A DNA stretch of 64,000 bases from Scylla paramamosain (Eukaryota > Arthropoda > Malacostraca > Decapoda > Portunidae). A model generated the notes under the pieces. The model had not been told where the DNA came from, searched no databases, and worked only from the letters and a program-made list of their open reading frames with translations. Numbering within the stretch: position 1 is the first letter of the stretch; each line of letters starts with the position of its first letter. Position numbers and translations under genes: made by a program. Of this stretch, positions 23,842 to 35,186 are shown one piece after another. The stretch is taken from the NCBI RefSeq assembly GCF_035594125.1, contig NW_026973672.1, forward strand, positions 1,050,001-1,114,000, written 5' to 3'.

Positions 23842-23970
23842 TTTGTTCTCTCATAACGACTGTTTTAAAGAAACCGATCAAGCGAATTATCGGTTTAGTT
23901 TCTTATTCATGGTCTAGAATTACTCAGATACTTTTTTCCTACTAATAGAACCATAAAACATCAGTAAAAA
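23842..23970 (-). mobile_element. MITE-like element, copy 2 (decayed)
   Basis: TTGTTCTCTCATAACGACTG, then TTTTAAAG, matches the right terminal segment of the family in reverse orientation. TAGAACCATAAAACA near 23945 matches the interior. Confidence 0.5.
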
Positions 23971-24077
23971 AAAACATAGCTTTTATTTGAACCCGCTGAA
24001 AGGAATTTAAACAAGGCAGCGAAACACTTCACCCTGCAAGAGCCAAAAAAAGACAAACAAAAAAATATATAAGCTTC

Positions 24078-24080
<3 letters not shown>

Positions 24081-24162
<82 letters not shown>
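24081..24162. repeat. (GA)41 microsatellite
   Basis: Eighty-two bases of perfect GA. Confidence 0.97.
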
Positions 24163-24166
<4 letters not shown>

Positions 24167-24658
24167 AAAGTACCACATCCAAAAAGACAATTTCGAATCC
24201 AATTATCAACTGTCGAGATTCAGCAACAAATAGGAGGAGGAAAAGACAAACAGAAACACGAAAACTTGATTATGACACTCGTGCATCTCAGAAGGAAGAG
24301 ATTACGGCCACAATACCAAACTTAAGACACGAGTTTAAGAGATTATTGTCGCAACTCAAGGGAAAAAAAAACACAAAACCAGAAAGCTGCACAACAAACA
24401 TTAAATCTCTCACAATCAAGCCAAGCAGATCCCGTAAGCACCATCAATTCCTGTACCTCACCATCTTACACCCTTGACACTCACTAAGCCAGTATTCGCG
24501 TAAAGGAAGCAAGCACAAGCCTTCTCTATGCAGTGTTACGCCCCTCACCTCACTAACGCACAGTATTCACGTAAAGAAGAGCTCGTGTTGATATTGATCA
24601 GTACCACACAGCACCAAACACTGAGCGGCGTCACACAATCACATCATATCATACGGGG

Positions 24659-24659
<1 letters not shown>
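24163..24659. other. no gene seen; short degenerate duplication
   Basis: CCAGTATTCGCGTAAAGGAAG near 24490 and ACAGTATTCACGTAAAGAAG near 24560 are diverged copies about 70 bp apart. The rest is unassigned. Confidence 0.45.

Positions 24660-24737
<78 letters not shown>
24660..24737. repeat. (CT)n microsatellite
   Basis: Seventy-eight bases of CT at the left edge of the long pyrimidine tract. Confidence 0.97.
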
Positions 24738-24742
<5 letters not shown>

Positions 24743-25327
24743 TTTCTTTTCTTCCTTTTTATCGTTTGATCTTTTCAGTCTTCTCGTGTTCTCCCTTTTT
24801 TTCTTCTTTTGTTTCTCCCTCTCTTTTTATCTCTCACTCTTTCCTTTTTCCTTCATCTTTCCTTATTTTTTTTAAGAATTTCCACTTTTTTTCTTCACCT
24901 CTAGAATTTTAACCTTTTTCTTTACCTGATTTTTTTTTCTTACTCTCTTTAGTGTCATACCCCTCCCTCTCTCTCACTCCCCTCCTCTCACAAAGGTGGT
25001 ATTCGTGTCAGCTTATTCTCTCGCACTTAATATACTTGCCGCCAAGTTCTTTACTCTATGAAATTTTCAGTCACCAATAATCTTGCTGCCAATCACTGCC
25101 TTCCAATATCGAGGCACATTATCCCTCCTTACTCCGCCAAGCCTCGCTAAGTCTAGCCGAGTCTCCCCATTTACTTGTTACGTTTTCTTCAGCTCGTGTG
25201 GTTATCTGCTGCCGCTTCTTTCTCCGTTTTCTTTTTCGATGTCTCTTGTTTTCTTGACACTTTTGTTGCTATTGTTGTTGTTGTTGTTTTCTTATATCCC
25301 TTTCTTCTTGTCACGTTTTTCTTGTTG

Positions 25328-25383
<56 letters not shown>

Positions 25384-25770
25384 CTAGTTCTCAATTCTTT
25401 CTTGTCTCTTTTTGTTCTTTCTTTCTCTCTTTTTCTTTTCTTTTCTATTTTCTTTCTTTTCTCCTTTTTCCTCCTCTTTTCTTTTTTTTTTTACTCCTCT
25501 TTCTTCTAGTCTTATTCTTGACTTTTTTTCCTGTTTCTTTTTTTATTCCGTTTCCTTTTTCCCACTTTTTTCTTTGTGTTCCTGTTATCTCCGTTTTTTT
25601 TTTTGACATGTGATTCCCGTCTCTCACCTCTAGTTTTTTCCCTTTTATTTATTTATTTATTTTTTGTATTACTAGCTTACCTTTTGTTTTTTTCCCGAGA
25701 TCTCGTTTTCCAATGTCACTTTTTTCCTCTTTTTTTCCTTTACCAAGTCGGTTTCTTCTAGTCTTTTTTG

Positions 25771-25839
<69 letters not shown>

Positions 25840-27100
25840 GTTATCAGGTACGATTTCTTTCTCCATATGTGGTTTTCTTTTCCTATCACACGATTTCACC
25901 TGATCGTTAAATTTTCCAGTCTTTTCTTCTTATCACTCTTCATTATTTGCTGTTGCTTTTCCTAAGATCTTACCCTAACGTTTTTTTTTTCTTTTCATCT
26001 CTGAACTTTTTTTCATCATTATGTAATTTTGCCTGTCGTACATTTTCTTGTTTTTCTGTCATTAGAAACTTGTATGTACTTTTTTCTTTTTTCTTTTTTT
26101 TTTCCTTTAACGAGTAACTTTTCTTTCAATTTTGTTTCGTTTTTCTGTTGTTATTTTTTTCTTTTCTTTCTCTCCTCTTGTAGGTAATTTATTTTTTCGA
26201 TCTTTTCCCTTTTCGCGTCTTTTTTTTTCCTGTAATTTCGTTTCCTTATTTTTTTCCCTCGTCGCTTATCTATCTCGTGTTTTGATGTAGTCCTAATTTA
26301 CTTTCTTTATTTTCCCCTTCAGAGCCTTTTTTCACCCTTTTGACTTTCCTTTTGCTGGAATTTCGCTTCTTTTCTTTCTTTCCTTCTTTTCTTCTTTCAT
26401 GTTTTCTTTAACAGGATTTGGTTTCTTCCTTGTTGCTTTTTTTTCTTATCATCTTTTCCCAGTAATAAAATAATCTCGTTCTTTTTTTCTCATTCTGCCT
26501 TTACAGTGACTTTTTTTTATCAGTATTTCGTTTTTTTTCCTTCTTTTCTTTCCTTATCATGGTTAATATTTTTTTTTCGAAACCTCACCTTTTTTTCTTC
26601 GGAAATTTCTTTTCTGGAATTGCGTTTTTTTTTTATCTGTGTCTAGCAAGTTTTCTTCCTTGATGTCTGGTCTTCTACCTCTCCTTTTTTTTTCCTTAAG
26701 CATTTTTTTTTTTTCGTCGGATTCCATTTTCTCTTTCCATCTCCTGGTTATCAACTTTTTTTTTCCTCTCTCTCTTTTGGGAATAGAAATGTCTTGCTTA
26801 TTTTTTATTTTTTTTGAGTCACTTTTTACTCCGGCATGTTTCCATTTTTTAGTTTTTTTTCACTGGAATTCTATTTTCTTCTTTTTTTACTTTCAAGTCT
26901 AGATTTTTTTTAGCCGACTTTCTTTTCGTGGAGTTAAATTGTATCATTCTTTCTTTCTCCCTTTATATCCGTTTACCTACGTTTTCCTCTTTTCGAGATC
27001 TAATTTTACTTTTCTACTGCACTTTCCTTCTCCAATCTAATTTTCCCTTTGTAGTCTTTTTATTCTGCTATTCACTTGTGTTTAGTTTTCAGTTTTATAC
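24738..27100. repeat. 2.4-kb pyrimidine-biased tract
   Basis: A T/C-dominated strand for about 2.4 kb, containing perfect (CT)n at 25331-25380 and an interrupted (CT)n at 25771-25839. Phrases such as TTTTTTCTTT and GTTTCTTCTAGTC recur irregularly, suggesting an old degenerate array. Phe/Ser/Leu-rich ORFs here are composition artefacts. The strand asymmetry could support triplex (H-DNA) structures. Confidence 0.75.
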
Positions 27101-28090
27101 ATGACTTTTTCTTCACCGAATCACCACAATTTCCTCCACAGTATCTAGTCATTTTCTGCTGAGATTCTCTTCACATTTACACTTTCCACTGAGTATTATT
27201 TGAAATTTTAGCCATTACAATATTCAACGTTCTGTTTTTCAGCATTAAGAGCAGCATCCTTCACTTTATACACCAAGAACAACAGTATTTCAGTTTATGA
27301 TTCAAGGCACGTTAACATTTTCTATATTTCAAAGAACATCCATCTATAACATCCTCTGAACATTCAATAACACACTTATCCTTCAAAAATATCACTTAAG
27401 TTTGCACACTGGTACTTTCCATACATTGTTAAGTCTATGGAGGCATTCACCAACACTTTACCATCAGGAACACCGAAAATATACATCGCACGTATCCATT
27501 TTATATATAATGTCAGAGTTTTAAAGGCATATTTTCATTTTCCATACTTTAAGTTAAAATCCACGGCAGCAGCCTTTAACATTTCACTATTACAAATATA
27601 GTTTACATCCCGGAAATACACAAATACTACATAAAAATAAATCAAAACACAAAAACCACCAACAAAGAACACAAAGAACAACACATCCACTCTCCAACAA
27701 CAACCAGCAGCAAAATCACACGAGTAACAAAGTATAACAGTCTACCCATAGTGTGTTTATCAAAGTACGGTACGGTACATATAACCATAGCGTGTTTCAC
27801 CCCCCCCTCCCCCATTCCCCCAAGCAAGGCAAGCCCAGCACTCCCCGCCCCGTGACAGCACTAACATCATAAGCAGCACTCGCCCAGCCCCGTCCGCCCC
27901 GAGGCTCACGTCAAAATTAACTCCCTGCCAACACTATTTTTTATCTCCCACACCCTAGACTCTTCAATTTGCCATCGATCATATTACACACGCCGCGCCG
28001 CTGCTCCCTTTCACGCAAATATCTCACGGGGGAAAAATTATCATCAAAACATAGCGCACTTTTCACGAGGCGGAGTCTATGAAGTGCGTG
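27101..28090. other. no gene seen
   Basis: Ordinary AT-rich sequence with a short C-rich island near 27800-27910. No ORF, exon or repeat could be supported. Confidence 0.5.
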
Positions 28091-28095
28091 TGTAT

Positions 28096-28218
28096 GTGGT
28101 GGTGGTGGTGGTGGTGGTGGTGGTGGTAGTGGTGGTGGTGGTGGTTTAGTAACATGTCCACTCTAGACGTAGATAATGGCAAATTTTAAGTGTGATACAA
28201 TTTTTACACATTATTTCA

Positions 28219-28276
<58 letters not shown>
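28096..28276. repeat. (GGT)n and (AGT)n microsatellites
   Basis: GGT triplets at 28096-28145 with one AGT; perfect (AGT)19 at 28220-28276. Confidence 0.94.
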
Positions 28277-28587
28277 TGAAAAGAAGAGAAAAAGAAGAAC
28301 AAGAATAAGATCAAGAACAGGATCAAAAAAGGATGAGGACGAAGAAAAGACAGGAGCCGAACAACAACAATAGCTGGAGAAAAATAACGAGGACAACAAG
28401 AAAGTAAATAAAAGTATGCATTACTACACACACACGCACCTCCCAGCTGTGTAATGAAGTGTGGTGTTGTGTTGTGCAGTGTACGCCTTGCATGGCCCTG
28501 CGTAGTTTGTTGGCTAAATTTATATCGTGCGTGTATGACTAATACGTTTGAGTTTGATGTGTATGTGTGTATTTATGAGGTAATGTA

Positions 28588-28590
<3 letters not shown>

Positions 28591-28635
<45 letters not shown>
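28591..28635. repeat. (GT)n microsatellite
   Basis: Forty-five bases of GT. Confidence 0.95.
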
Positions 28636-28636
<1 letters not shown>

Positions 28637-28939
28637 CTTCCCCGCTTCGTTAACTTCATTTCCACTTCTTTCCCTTCAACTCGAACACATAACTTTCCTT
28701 CCTTCAACATTGCACTTTTTACCCACCACACCACACCTCCTCTTTCCTTCCCTCCACCCGCAAACCCAGCACCGTTTTTTTTCAGATTTCCTTTCACACC
28801 CGCAAAGTTTATCCCAGGTAGGAAGAGAGGAAAAAGTAGCGGCAGCATTCTTCACAAAGTTTGCACCTCGTAACGTCGCGGTCATTTCCCTGGCACGGTC
28901 GCTAATGGTAAGGAACAACGCAATGCACGTTACACTGGA

Positions 28940-29186
28940 AGTACTATAGTCTGCTAACACACACACACAAGAAGGTAAGAATTGAGAGATAGTGAGATAA
29001 GTTAATGATTATGACGGATATTAATTCTAGAAGTTATGCCTTTACTTGTATGTAGGAAAGCGGTTGCCATATTTTTCTCTCGAGGGAAATTACTTAGAGA
29101 AATGCTTATAACCGTTTAGGAACATTTTTTTTTTCTAAGAGTTAAATATACATAACGGCACTGGTATTATAATATCATAACCTACG

Positions 29187-29254
<68 letters not shown>

Positions 29255-30240
29255 GCAGGTAAGAACAAACGTGACAGCACAGTAACGATTAAGAAAGTAA
29301 TCACCTTAAGAAATAAACGCCTGTATATTGGAAAGCTGTTTGATATCTTTTTTTTTTTCGATTTTCTTGCTACCTTTCCTTCCTTTTCCTTCTGCAAGTC
29401 TCTACCACAATTCAGAGCAGTCTGCCAACACCCTCACGGAACTAACTTGAGACCGTGTATTGACTGAACTAAATTACCTCTTCAAATTATATCATCTTTC
29501 TATTGGTTAGTTATAGACACTACAACTAACTTTGAATAGAAAGAATCATATCTTTTCTCTAAAAATATTTTGCTACATTATTGCCCCGTGTAATGATTGA
29601 GCTAAGTTACCTCTAAAAGTTATACCACGTTTCTATAGCTTAATTTTTGGGACTCCGTTACTTAAATGTAAGCAACCCTTAACATCTTCGTCTGTAAAAA
29701 CAACATGCTACATTTGCTATATTTAATTTATTACACCGCGTATTTATTAAACTAAATAACCATGAAATCATAGCATCTTCCTTTGAATTAACTGTAGGTA
29801 AACTCTGGAGCTCCCTTCCTGCTTCAGTATTTTCTCCTTCCTATGACTTGAGATCTTTCAAGAGGGAGGCTTCAAGACACTTATCCTGTAATTTTTGACT
29901 ACCGCTTTTGATTCTGTTCGGAGATCGGCACTTCAGTAGGCCTTTTTCTTTATTACAGTTTTGTTACCCTTGGCCGGTGCCCCTCCTACATAAAAAAAAA
30001 AAGTAACTCAAAATAAAACAAAGTTCGCATCTCAGTTTGTAAAAAAAAAGTTTTGCTATATTTGTTACATTTCATTCATTACACAGCGTAGTGGTTAAAC
30101 TAAATAACTCCATGAGATTATAGCATCTTCCTCAGGGTTAACCATAGGCACTGCAAGCAACTCAAAATAAAACAAACCTCACATTTTCGCTTGTAAAATC
30201 TACCTTGCTACATTCGCTGTACTTCATTCATTGCAGTGTG
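28940..30240. repeat. degenerate tandem array, about 130-165 bp period, interrupted by a retrotransposon
   Basis: Anchors of the type GTGTATTGACTGAACTAAAT, then a YATARCATCTTYC phrase and TTGCTACATT, recur at about 29290, 29455, 29587, 29738 and 30084. The first three gaps are 165, 132 and 151 bp. The last gap of 346 bp is about 150 bp once the 198-bp insertion at 29806-30003 is removed. An (AC)32 microsatellite (29189-29253) lies inside one unit and a shorter AC run near 28958 in another. Confidence 0.7.
29806..30003 (+). mobile_element. 5'-truncated non-LTR retrotransposon, family 2 (RT C-terminus and 3' tail)
   Basis: One frame reads WSSLPASVFSPSYDLRSFKR, continues EASRHLSCNF and then stops. 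This has the layout of the extreme C-terminus of LINE reverse-transcriptase proteins (a W.SLP motif, then FK.). It is followed by about 100 bp of 3' UTR ending CCTTGGCCGGTG, CCCTCCTACATA and a poly-A run (29993-30003). It sits inside a monomer of the flanking tandem array, which resumes at GTAACTCAAAATAAAAC. The clade cannot be fixed from so little sequence. Confidence 0.65.
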
Positions 30241-30290
30241 CCAGCACACAAAGAGCTTATAACAAGGGAGAGCGCTTAATGGCTCGCGTT

Positions 30291-30685
30291 CTTAAACGCT
30301 TTGTTCTCTCATCAGAACTATTATCAAAGGCCACACAGATAATTGGTCGGGTTTTCATGCGTGTTTTCCCATTGAAGATGCATGGTCATTAATACTCTAT
30401 CCCTAAAATCATTAATAACCTTTGAAAACTACAGTAACTTCGACTTGAGCCTGTTAATTGCAAGAATAAGACGAAAGGTTTAAGAATAAAGTTCATTGGT
30501 TGAGAAAAAAAATCACCCTTGTAACCTTTGTAATATGTTTAGATGTGTTAAAAGTTATTTTGCTTTGCTTGTTTTCTCACCAGAACCTTTATCAAAGACC
30601 AGACTCAGGTCGGGTTTTCATGCGTGTCTTCTCATTGATGATGCGCTGTCCTTGATAAATACCCCTGAAAACCTCACTCATTTCC
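30291..30685 (-). mobile_element. MITE-like element, two adjacent fragments (copy 3)
   Basis: 30291-30440 starts AACGCTTTGTTCTCTCATCA, continues CAAAGGCCACACAGATAATT and GGGTTTTCATGCGTGTTTTC. 30560-30685 repeats GCTTGTTTTCTCACCAGAAC, CAAAGACCAGA and GGGTTTTCATGCGTGTCTTC. Both match the right end and interior of the family; neither has the left end. Confidence 0.6.
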
Positions 30686-30720
30686 ACTACTGTCTATTAA
30701 AAATAGAGATACGATGTAGG

Positions 30721-30723
<3 letters not shown>

Positions 30724-30766
<43 letters not shown>
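30724..30766. repeat. (AC)n microsatellite
   Basis: Forty-three bases of AC. Confidence 0.95.
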
Positions 30767-30768
<2 letters not shown>

Positions 30769-31240
30769 AAGCAAGACTTAGTAACCACTCACTTAAATAT
30801 TGTGTCAAAAAATGTTGGCCCTTTTTCAGTCTTGCCAAAAAGAGTTGGGATTTTTTTTCTCAAAAAAAAAAACGTAACATTTTCCAGTCTGCTTAAAAAT
30901 ACAGAGCATTTTCAGTGCATCTAAAAAACTGTTAGCCTTTTTAGCTTCCAGGTTTCAAGGTTACTTCAATATCTTCTGCTTCAACAATTTCCTGGAGGTA
31001 AGAACAAGCGAGACTAAGGATTGCAACAAGAAACAGTTCCAGAAATCATAGGTACTCGCGTGTTCCAGAAACTCAACATTTTCTTATGTGCTAGTTCTAT
31101 AATTCCAATACAGTCTAACACACGCACAATGGTGGAGGCATGAACAGGCGAGACCGTGGTGATTGTGTAACCAACTCAGGACACTGTATCTCTGTAAAAA
31201 CGCTTAACACTTGCTTTCCTTTGAGCTATTTCAAAAGTCT

Positions 31241-31250
31241 AACACACACA

Positions 31251-31293
<43 letters not shown>
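31241..31293. repeat. (AC)n microsatellite, one interruption
   Basis: AC run with a single CC slip at 31257-31258. Confidence 0.95.
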
Positions 31294-31297
<4 letters not shown>

Positions 31298-31367
31298 TGC
31301 AACTAAGGCAAACTGAAATAACGCATGTAAACGTAAAATAATTAATGCCTACATGAAGCCCGCATCG

Positions 31368-31565
31368 TGGTAACTCAGTAACTCCTGGTAGACTGAGAGA
31401 GACAACCCAGTGAGTAACAACGAAAGTGACTATTGTGATAGATGTGTCGGTAAATCACTGCTGGTAGACTGACAGACGCGACCCACCAACTAATAACTAA
31501 GGTGAGTATTGTGATAACTGAGTAACTAACTGCGGACAGACAGACGCAGCCCAATAATAACTAAT
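31368..31565. repeat. degenerate tandem array, about 75-80 bp period, three units
   Basis: Units near 31368, 31448 and 31520 share GTAACTCCTGGTAGACTGA or a diverged form, then CAGACGCRACCCA, TAATAACTAA and TGASTATTGTGATA. Confidence 0.75.
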
Positions 31566-31865
31566 ATGACGTGACGTGGCCGAAGTGCTGCATCACAATA
31601 AAAGATTAACAAAGTATACCACGTCTTCCCTACAGTGGCGGCACCATTACGAAACTACACCTGTCTGTCTCACTTGGGAGGTCAACTACGATAAATCAAT
31701 ATGTAACTATGCATAGATATTGACCTTTACATTACCGTGCCTACCATTTCCATCACAAATCCCTCTTAATGATACCTTACAATCATCATTTTAGTTCATT
31801 TTTCCTTTTGTTTTTAATCTACTTTCATTTTTCAGTTGCAAATCGCTAGCTCTGGAGGGAAGGGA

Positions 31866-31941
31866 GAGGAGGAGGAGGAGGAGGAGGAGGAGGAGGAGGA
31901 GGAGGAGGAGGAGGAGGAGGAGGAGGAGGAGGAGGAGGAGG
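31866..31941. repeat. (GGA)25 microsatellite
   Basis: Seventy-six bases of GGA triplets. Confidence 0.97.
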
Positions 31942-32265
31942 CAGAGATAAACTGGTGATTTACAACAGAAACGTCAAACAGATTAATTGAAAGCGCATCG
32001 GCTGGCTGTTAGCTTTTGAAAATATAAAAGAAAAATAGTTTTGTTTGCCGAGGTGCTTCCAACAAACATCAAAATTTGAAGAAAAAAATGAAAAATGAGT
32101 AAAAAAAAAAACGCCAATATCTTTGCAATTGTTATCTACTCAGTAAATTAGGTGTAAATTACAGTTACAAATATAAGCCCACAGGAGAGGCAGTGCGTGT
32201 CAGCCTCGCCCGCCAGTAGCAGCCCGGGCCGAGAGCCGCCCTGCGTTCACCTGTGCTGTACTCAC

Positions 32266-32354
32266 CTGCCTTGGTGGCGGCGGCGAGGGCTGCGTGAGCG
32301 ATGAGCAGCAGTATGTGCAGCGCGGCCCCCATCACCACAGGGGCCTGCCAGCAC
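32266..32354 (-). CDS. first coding exon of a secreted or membrane protein (signal peptide), partial gene
   Basis: Read on the minus strand, CTGCCTCCAG is a plausible acceptor. It is followed by 22 nt of 5' UTR and an ATG at 32332 in good context (G at -3, G at +4). Sixty-seven coding bases begin MGAALHILLLIAHAALAA and continue ATKA. That is a classic signal peptide: short N-region, leucine-rich core LHILLLIAHAAL, then small residues for cleavage, probably after ALA. The exon ends GGCAG|GTGAGT (donor GT at 32265-32264), a consensus donor in phase 1, the phase typical of signal-peptide exons. The region is GC-rich against an AT-rich background. The mature protein is not in this exon and I found no further exon with confidence, so the gene product is unknown. 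The ORF is too short for ordinary ORF lists. Confidence 0.6.
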
Positions 32355-32403
32355 CTGGAGGCAGCACTACGCGATCACAAGACACTCACAGGTGGTTGTC
32401 GCC

Positions 32404-33082
32404 AAACTAATGTTCGCTTGTACTAAAACTCCCATTCATGATCAACTCTGCAACATTCCCCGCCACACTAATCTCGCTAAAAACATGGAGTACTATTTCA
32501 GTAGTAATCAACTGCACTGCATTAACTTTTTTCAAAAACTATAAGGGCGAAGCTACATAGTTACAAGTCTACAAGTCGGTCCTCTGAACTTCCTCGGGCG
32601 GGGGAAGTGGCGAGCCGCGCACACAATCACCCGTCACTCGCTCAGTGCCACTAAGCGTCAACTCTCTCCGTGACCTGTTAGCGCCGCGCAGCGTACCAAC
32701 GTGTCGCGCTGGATCACAGCCATCAAGAGGCTACTAACTGATATATAATACCACAAATATAATCTTTAAAGACGCGGTAAGAAACGATTTGAGTATTATA
32801 GAACGAGGAGCGCCAAGGGAAGCCCGTATAGGGAAGAATCAGCCCGGCAGAACTCACACTGCGTCATACGCCTGGCTGTGCCGCCGAGCCCAGAAGAATC
32901 ATGCGTGGTGCCGATTTTCGGTTCAGGATTGCCATGCCTTATAAACCTTCGGGATTCAGTATTGTTTTGTTACACCGGAAAAATGTTACTGATCAACAAG
33001 AGCAAGGAGACGACCCAGAACCCTGACAAGAAAAAATATCGTGAACCATTATCAACTGCAGACGCGATTCTTGGCTCAAACA
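32404..33082 (-). repeat. dispersed repeat B, copy 2 (inverted relative to 5990-6568)
   Basis: Reverse complement of copy 1 with several small indels. It opens with CCAAACTAATGTTCGCTTGT and closes with GACGCGATTCTTGGCTC. It starts about 50 bp upstream of the signal-peptide exon acceptor, so it would lie in the intron before that exon. Confidence 0.8.
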
Positions 33083-33813
33083 CTGACCGAAAGGAACTTC
33101 ACCTCGCTATCCTCCTCCTGTTAGTCAATTTTCACCCTCTTCTTGACGAGAGCTTAATGTAAGCCCTTTGCCTCAAGCTACATTACCACCTGTTTACTGG
33201 CGATGTCTGGCGAGGCAGGGAGAGAAGGTTAAGACAGCAGAGAATGACTGAAAGAACAGAAGGACGAGGAGTGGAGTTACAGTGAGGTGAAGCTTCAAAC
33301 TGCCCTTTCGATACCGCGTTCTAAATAATGCCTCACCCTGCCAGTCTCCGCATCGACCTTGAACGCCCTGACAGGAGACGCTCATGCCACTCACACTTGG
33401 ATGTCATCGCTATTACTAAACTCCACCCTAATTAAACACGTGTCCCTCTTATACTATTAGCATTATGAATTAGTAAAGGAGTAGCAAACATCACTACCAA
33501 TCTCTTTCATAACCCTACCCTACGTATCATTGTATCACTACCCATCTCTTCCTGAACTCCACCATACGCACATTTCCCCTCTCCTTTGCTATCAACATTA
33601 TGAATTAGGGAAGGGACCGCTGAGGAAAAGATGCCGCCGCTAGGCAGTCCCGGGGCAGCGCAGGGCAGGAATGGTTCACCCTGCCCTTCCCGCAGCGAGG
33701 CGAGGCGAGGCTGAGAGGTGCAGTGAGTCAACAATGAACTTCATCAGCTTTAATGACTTCCCGGGACGACACGAAGAGGCACTAGATTTTATGATTCATG
33801 GCGTAATTCTTCT

Positions 33814-33814
<1 letters not shown>
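33083..33814. other. no gene seen
   Basis: Mixed-composition sequence with a GC-rich patch at 33625-33720. No ORF, exon or repeat could be supported. Confidence 0.45.

Positions 33815-33864
<50 letters not shown>
33815..33864. repeat. (GT)n microsatellite
   Basis: Fifty bases of GT. Confidence 0.96.
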
Positions 33865-33866
<2 letters not shown>

Positions 33867-34224
33867 TGTGAAACTACTTTTTTCCTTTTTTTTTCCCCCT
33901 GCTCGTGTACTTTTCTTTTGAATTTGTTTGCATGTGTCACTTCGTTTATACATTTACGAAATATAACAATGCACGCTTTATGAAACATTTAAACGTAATC
34001 TACACTTTCTCTCGGAAAAAAAAAAAAAAGCTTTCACATTCATGGCAACGAAATGGTAAAATTCTGACATTTTCAAAATTTCATTAATTTTACGTTTTTG
34101 TGCAGCATGTATATATACATATTTTTAATGCCAACAGATTTGACGTAAATATTTACTTAACTCATCAAAATACATGAAGTAGATGCCTTTGTTTCGTGTT
34201 GTGCTGCTGGGAGCTGGATGAGCT

Positions 34225-34440
34225 AGGCGGTGGTGGTAGTGGTGGCGGTGGCGATGGTGGAAGGCTGGTATTAGTGGTGGCAGTTGTGGTGGTGATGGAG
34301 GAGGCGAAAGGCTGGCCGTGGTGGTGAAGTAGGAGGGATTGATGAGCTGGGTGGTGATGGCGGAGGGTTGGTGGTGGTGGTGGTGGAAGCGGAGGTGGAG
34401 GTGGAGGTGGAGCGGTTGTTGAGCGACGGCAGCTCTCCAC
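34225..34440. repeat. degenerate (GGT/GGA/GGC)n tract
   Basis: Imperfect GGT, GGA and GGC triplets with repeated GAAGGCTGG/GAAAGGCTGG phrases. It gives a Pro/Ser/His-rich minus-strand ORF that begins at GTG, not ATG, and is an artefact. Confidence 0.75.
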
Positions 34441-34501
34441 TGGTGGTGCTTTATCCTTCTTTAAATTTGGCTGTGAGTGGCGGAGGCTCAGCGCCGCTCA
34501 C

Positions 34502-34599
34502 TCGTGTCTGACTTTTGATCTTCCAGCGGGTGACGGGGCTCGGGGCTGCGAGAGGCCGTCCTTCAGCAGCGAGCGGGGGATTGCGGGGCTCTGGCGACT
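34502..34599 (-). promoter_or_regulatory. candidate transcription start and 5' UTR exon
   Basis: A CpG-containing GC-rich block. On the minus strand TCAGT at 34601-34597, in the context CGTCGTCAGTCGCC, fits the arthropod initiator. About 98 nt downstream CACGA|GTGAGC is a donor (GT at 34501-34500). Together with the exon at 32266-32354 this would give a 2.1-kb first intron. No TATA box or clear downstream promoter element was seen. The link to that gene is inference from strand, order and composition. Confidence 0.2.
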
Positions 34600-34811
34600 G
34601 ACGACGAGCGAAGACTTCATTAGATTGCGTGCGTGTCGCCAAACGGAGGGATTGTGTGTGGGGAGGGAGGTGATGGCAGGAAGGCACGCCGGTTTTCACC
34701 ACGACAGCTCAAGAACCACCAGGAAGATAATTCTATTGGATATATTTACTCTGTTTTACATCATATGGTTTGGCTTAAGTGTTTGTTCTGCACCGTCACT
34801 CAGATCAGGGT

Positions 34812-34998
34812 CCATATTTTGAAACACGCGGGCGCTGGACCTCCAGTACATTCACACTGCTTTACTTGAAGCTATACGGGCTTCTGAGGATGTTTTGTTT
34901 TTCTTTTTATGGTTCTAATGACAGATTAACATAATTTCTACATTCTTGGGAGCCCGACTAATCTCTGTGGCATTTGAAAGTAGTCGTTTCTGAACACG
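34812..34998 (+). mobile_element. MITE-like element, copy 4
   Basis: Begins TCCATATTTTGAAACACGCG. The interior has GGTTCTAATGACAGATTAAC, TTTCTACATT and GACTAATCTCTGTGGC. It ends near GTCGTTTCTGAACACGG. Both ends are present; the left part is diverged. Confidence 0.65.
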
Positions 34999-35020
34999 GG
35001 ACATACGAAATAACATTTCG

Positions 35021-35070
35021 GGGTGTAGTCTTTGCAACAGTTTTCTTTTATTCCTTTAAGTCTATTTTCT

Positions 35071-35111
<41 letters not shown>

Positions 35112-35186
35112 GGTGTAGCCTTTGTAACAGTTTTCTTTTATTCCTTTAAGTCTATTTTCTTGTGTGTGTGTGTGTGTGTGTGTGTG
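35021..35186. repeat. tandem duplication carrying (GT)n
   Basis: GGGTGTAGYCTTTGYAACAG followed by TTTTCTTTTATTCCTTTAAG and TCTATTTTCTTG occurs twice (near 35021 and 35110). Each copy is followed by its own (GT)n run (35076-35104 and 35162-35186). Unique sequence and microsatellite were duplicated together, period about 89 bp. Confidence 0.92.

Noticed and set aside
24738..26900. Phe/Leu/Ser-rich ORFs that look like membrane proteins
   Set aside because: Composition artefacts of a pyrimidine tract; similar ORFs occur in every such tract, including 44940-46095 and the minus strand of 19190-20400.
34165..34440. 91-codon Pro/Ser/His-rich minus-strand ORF next to the candidate promoter
   Set aside because: Starts at GTG rather than ATG and is the translation of a degenerate GGT/GGA triplet tract.
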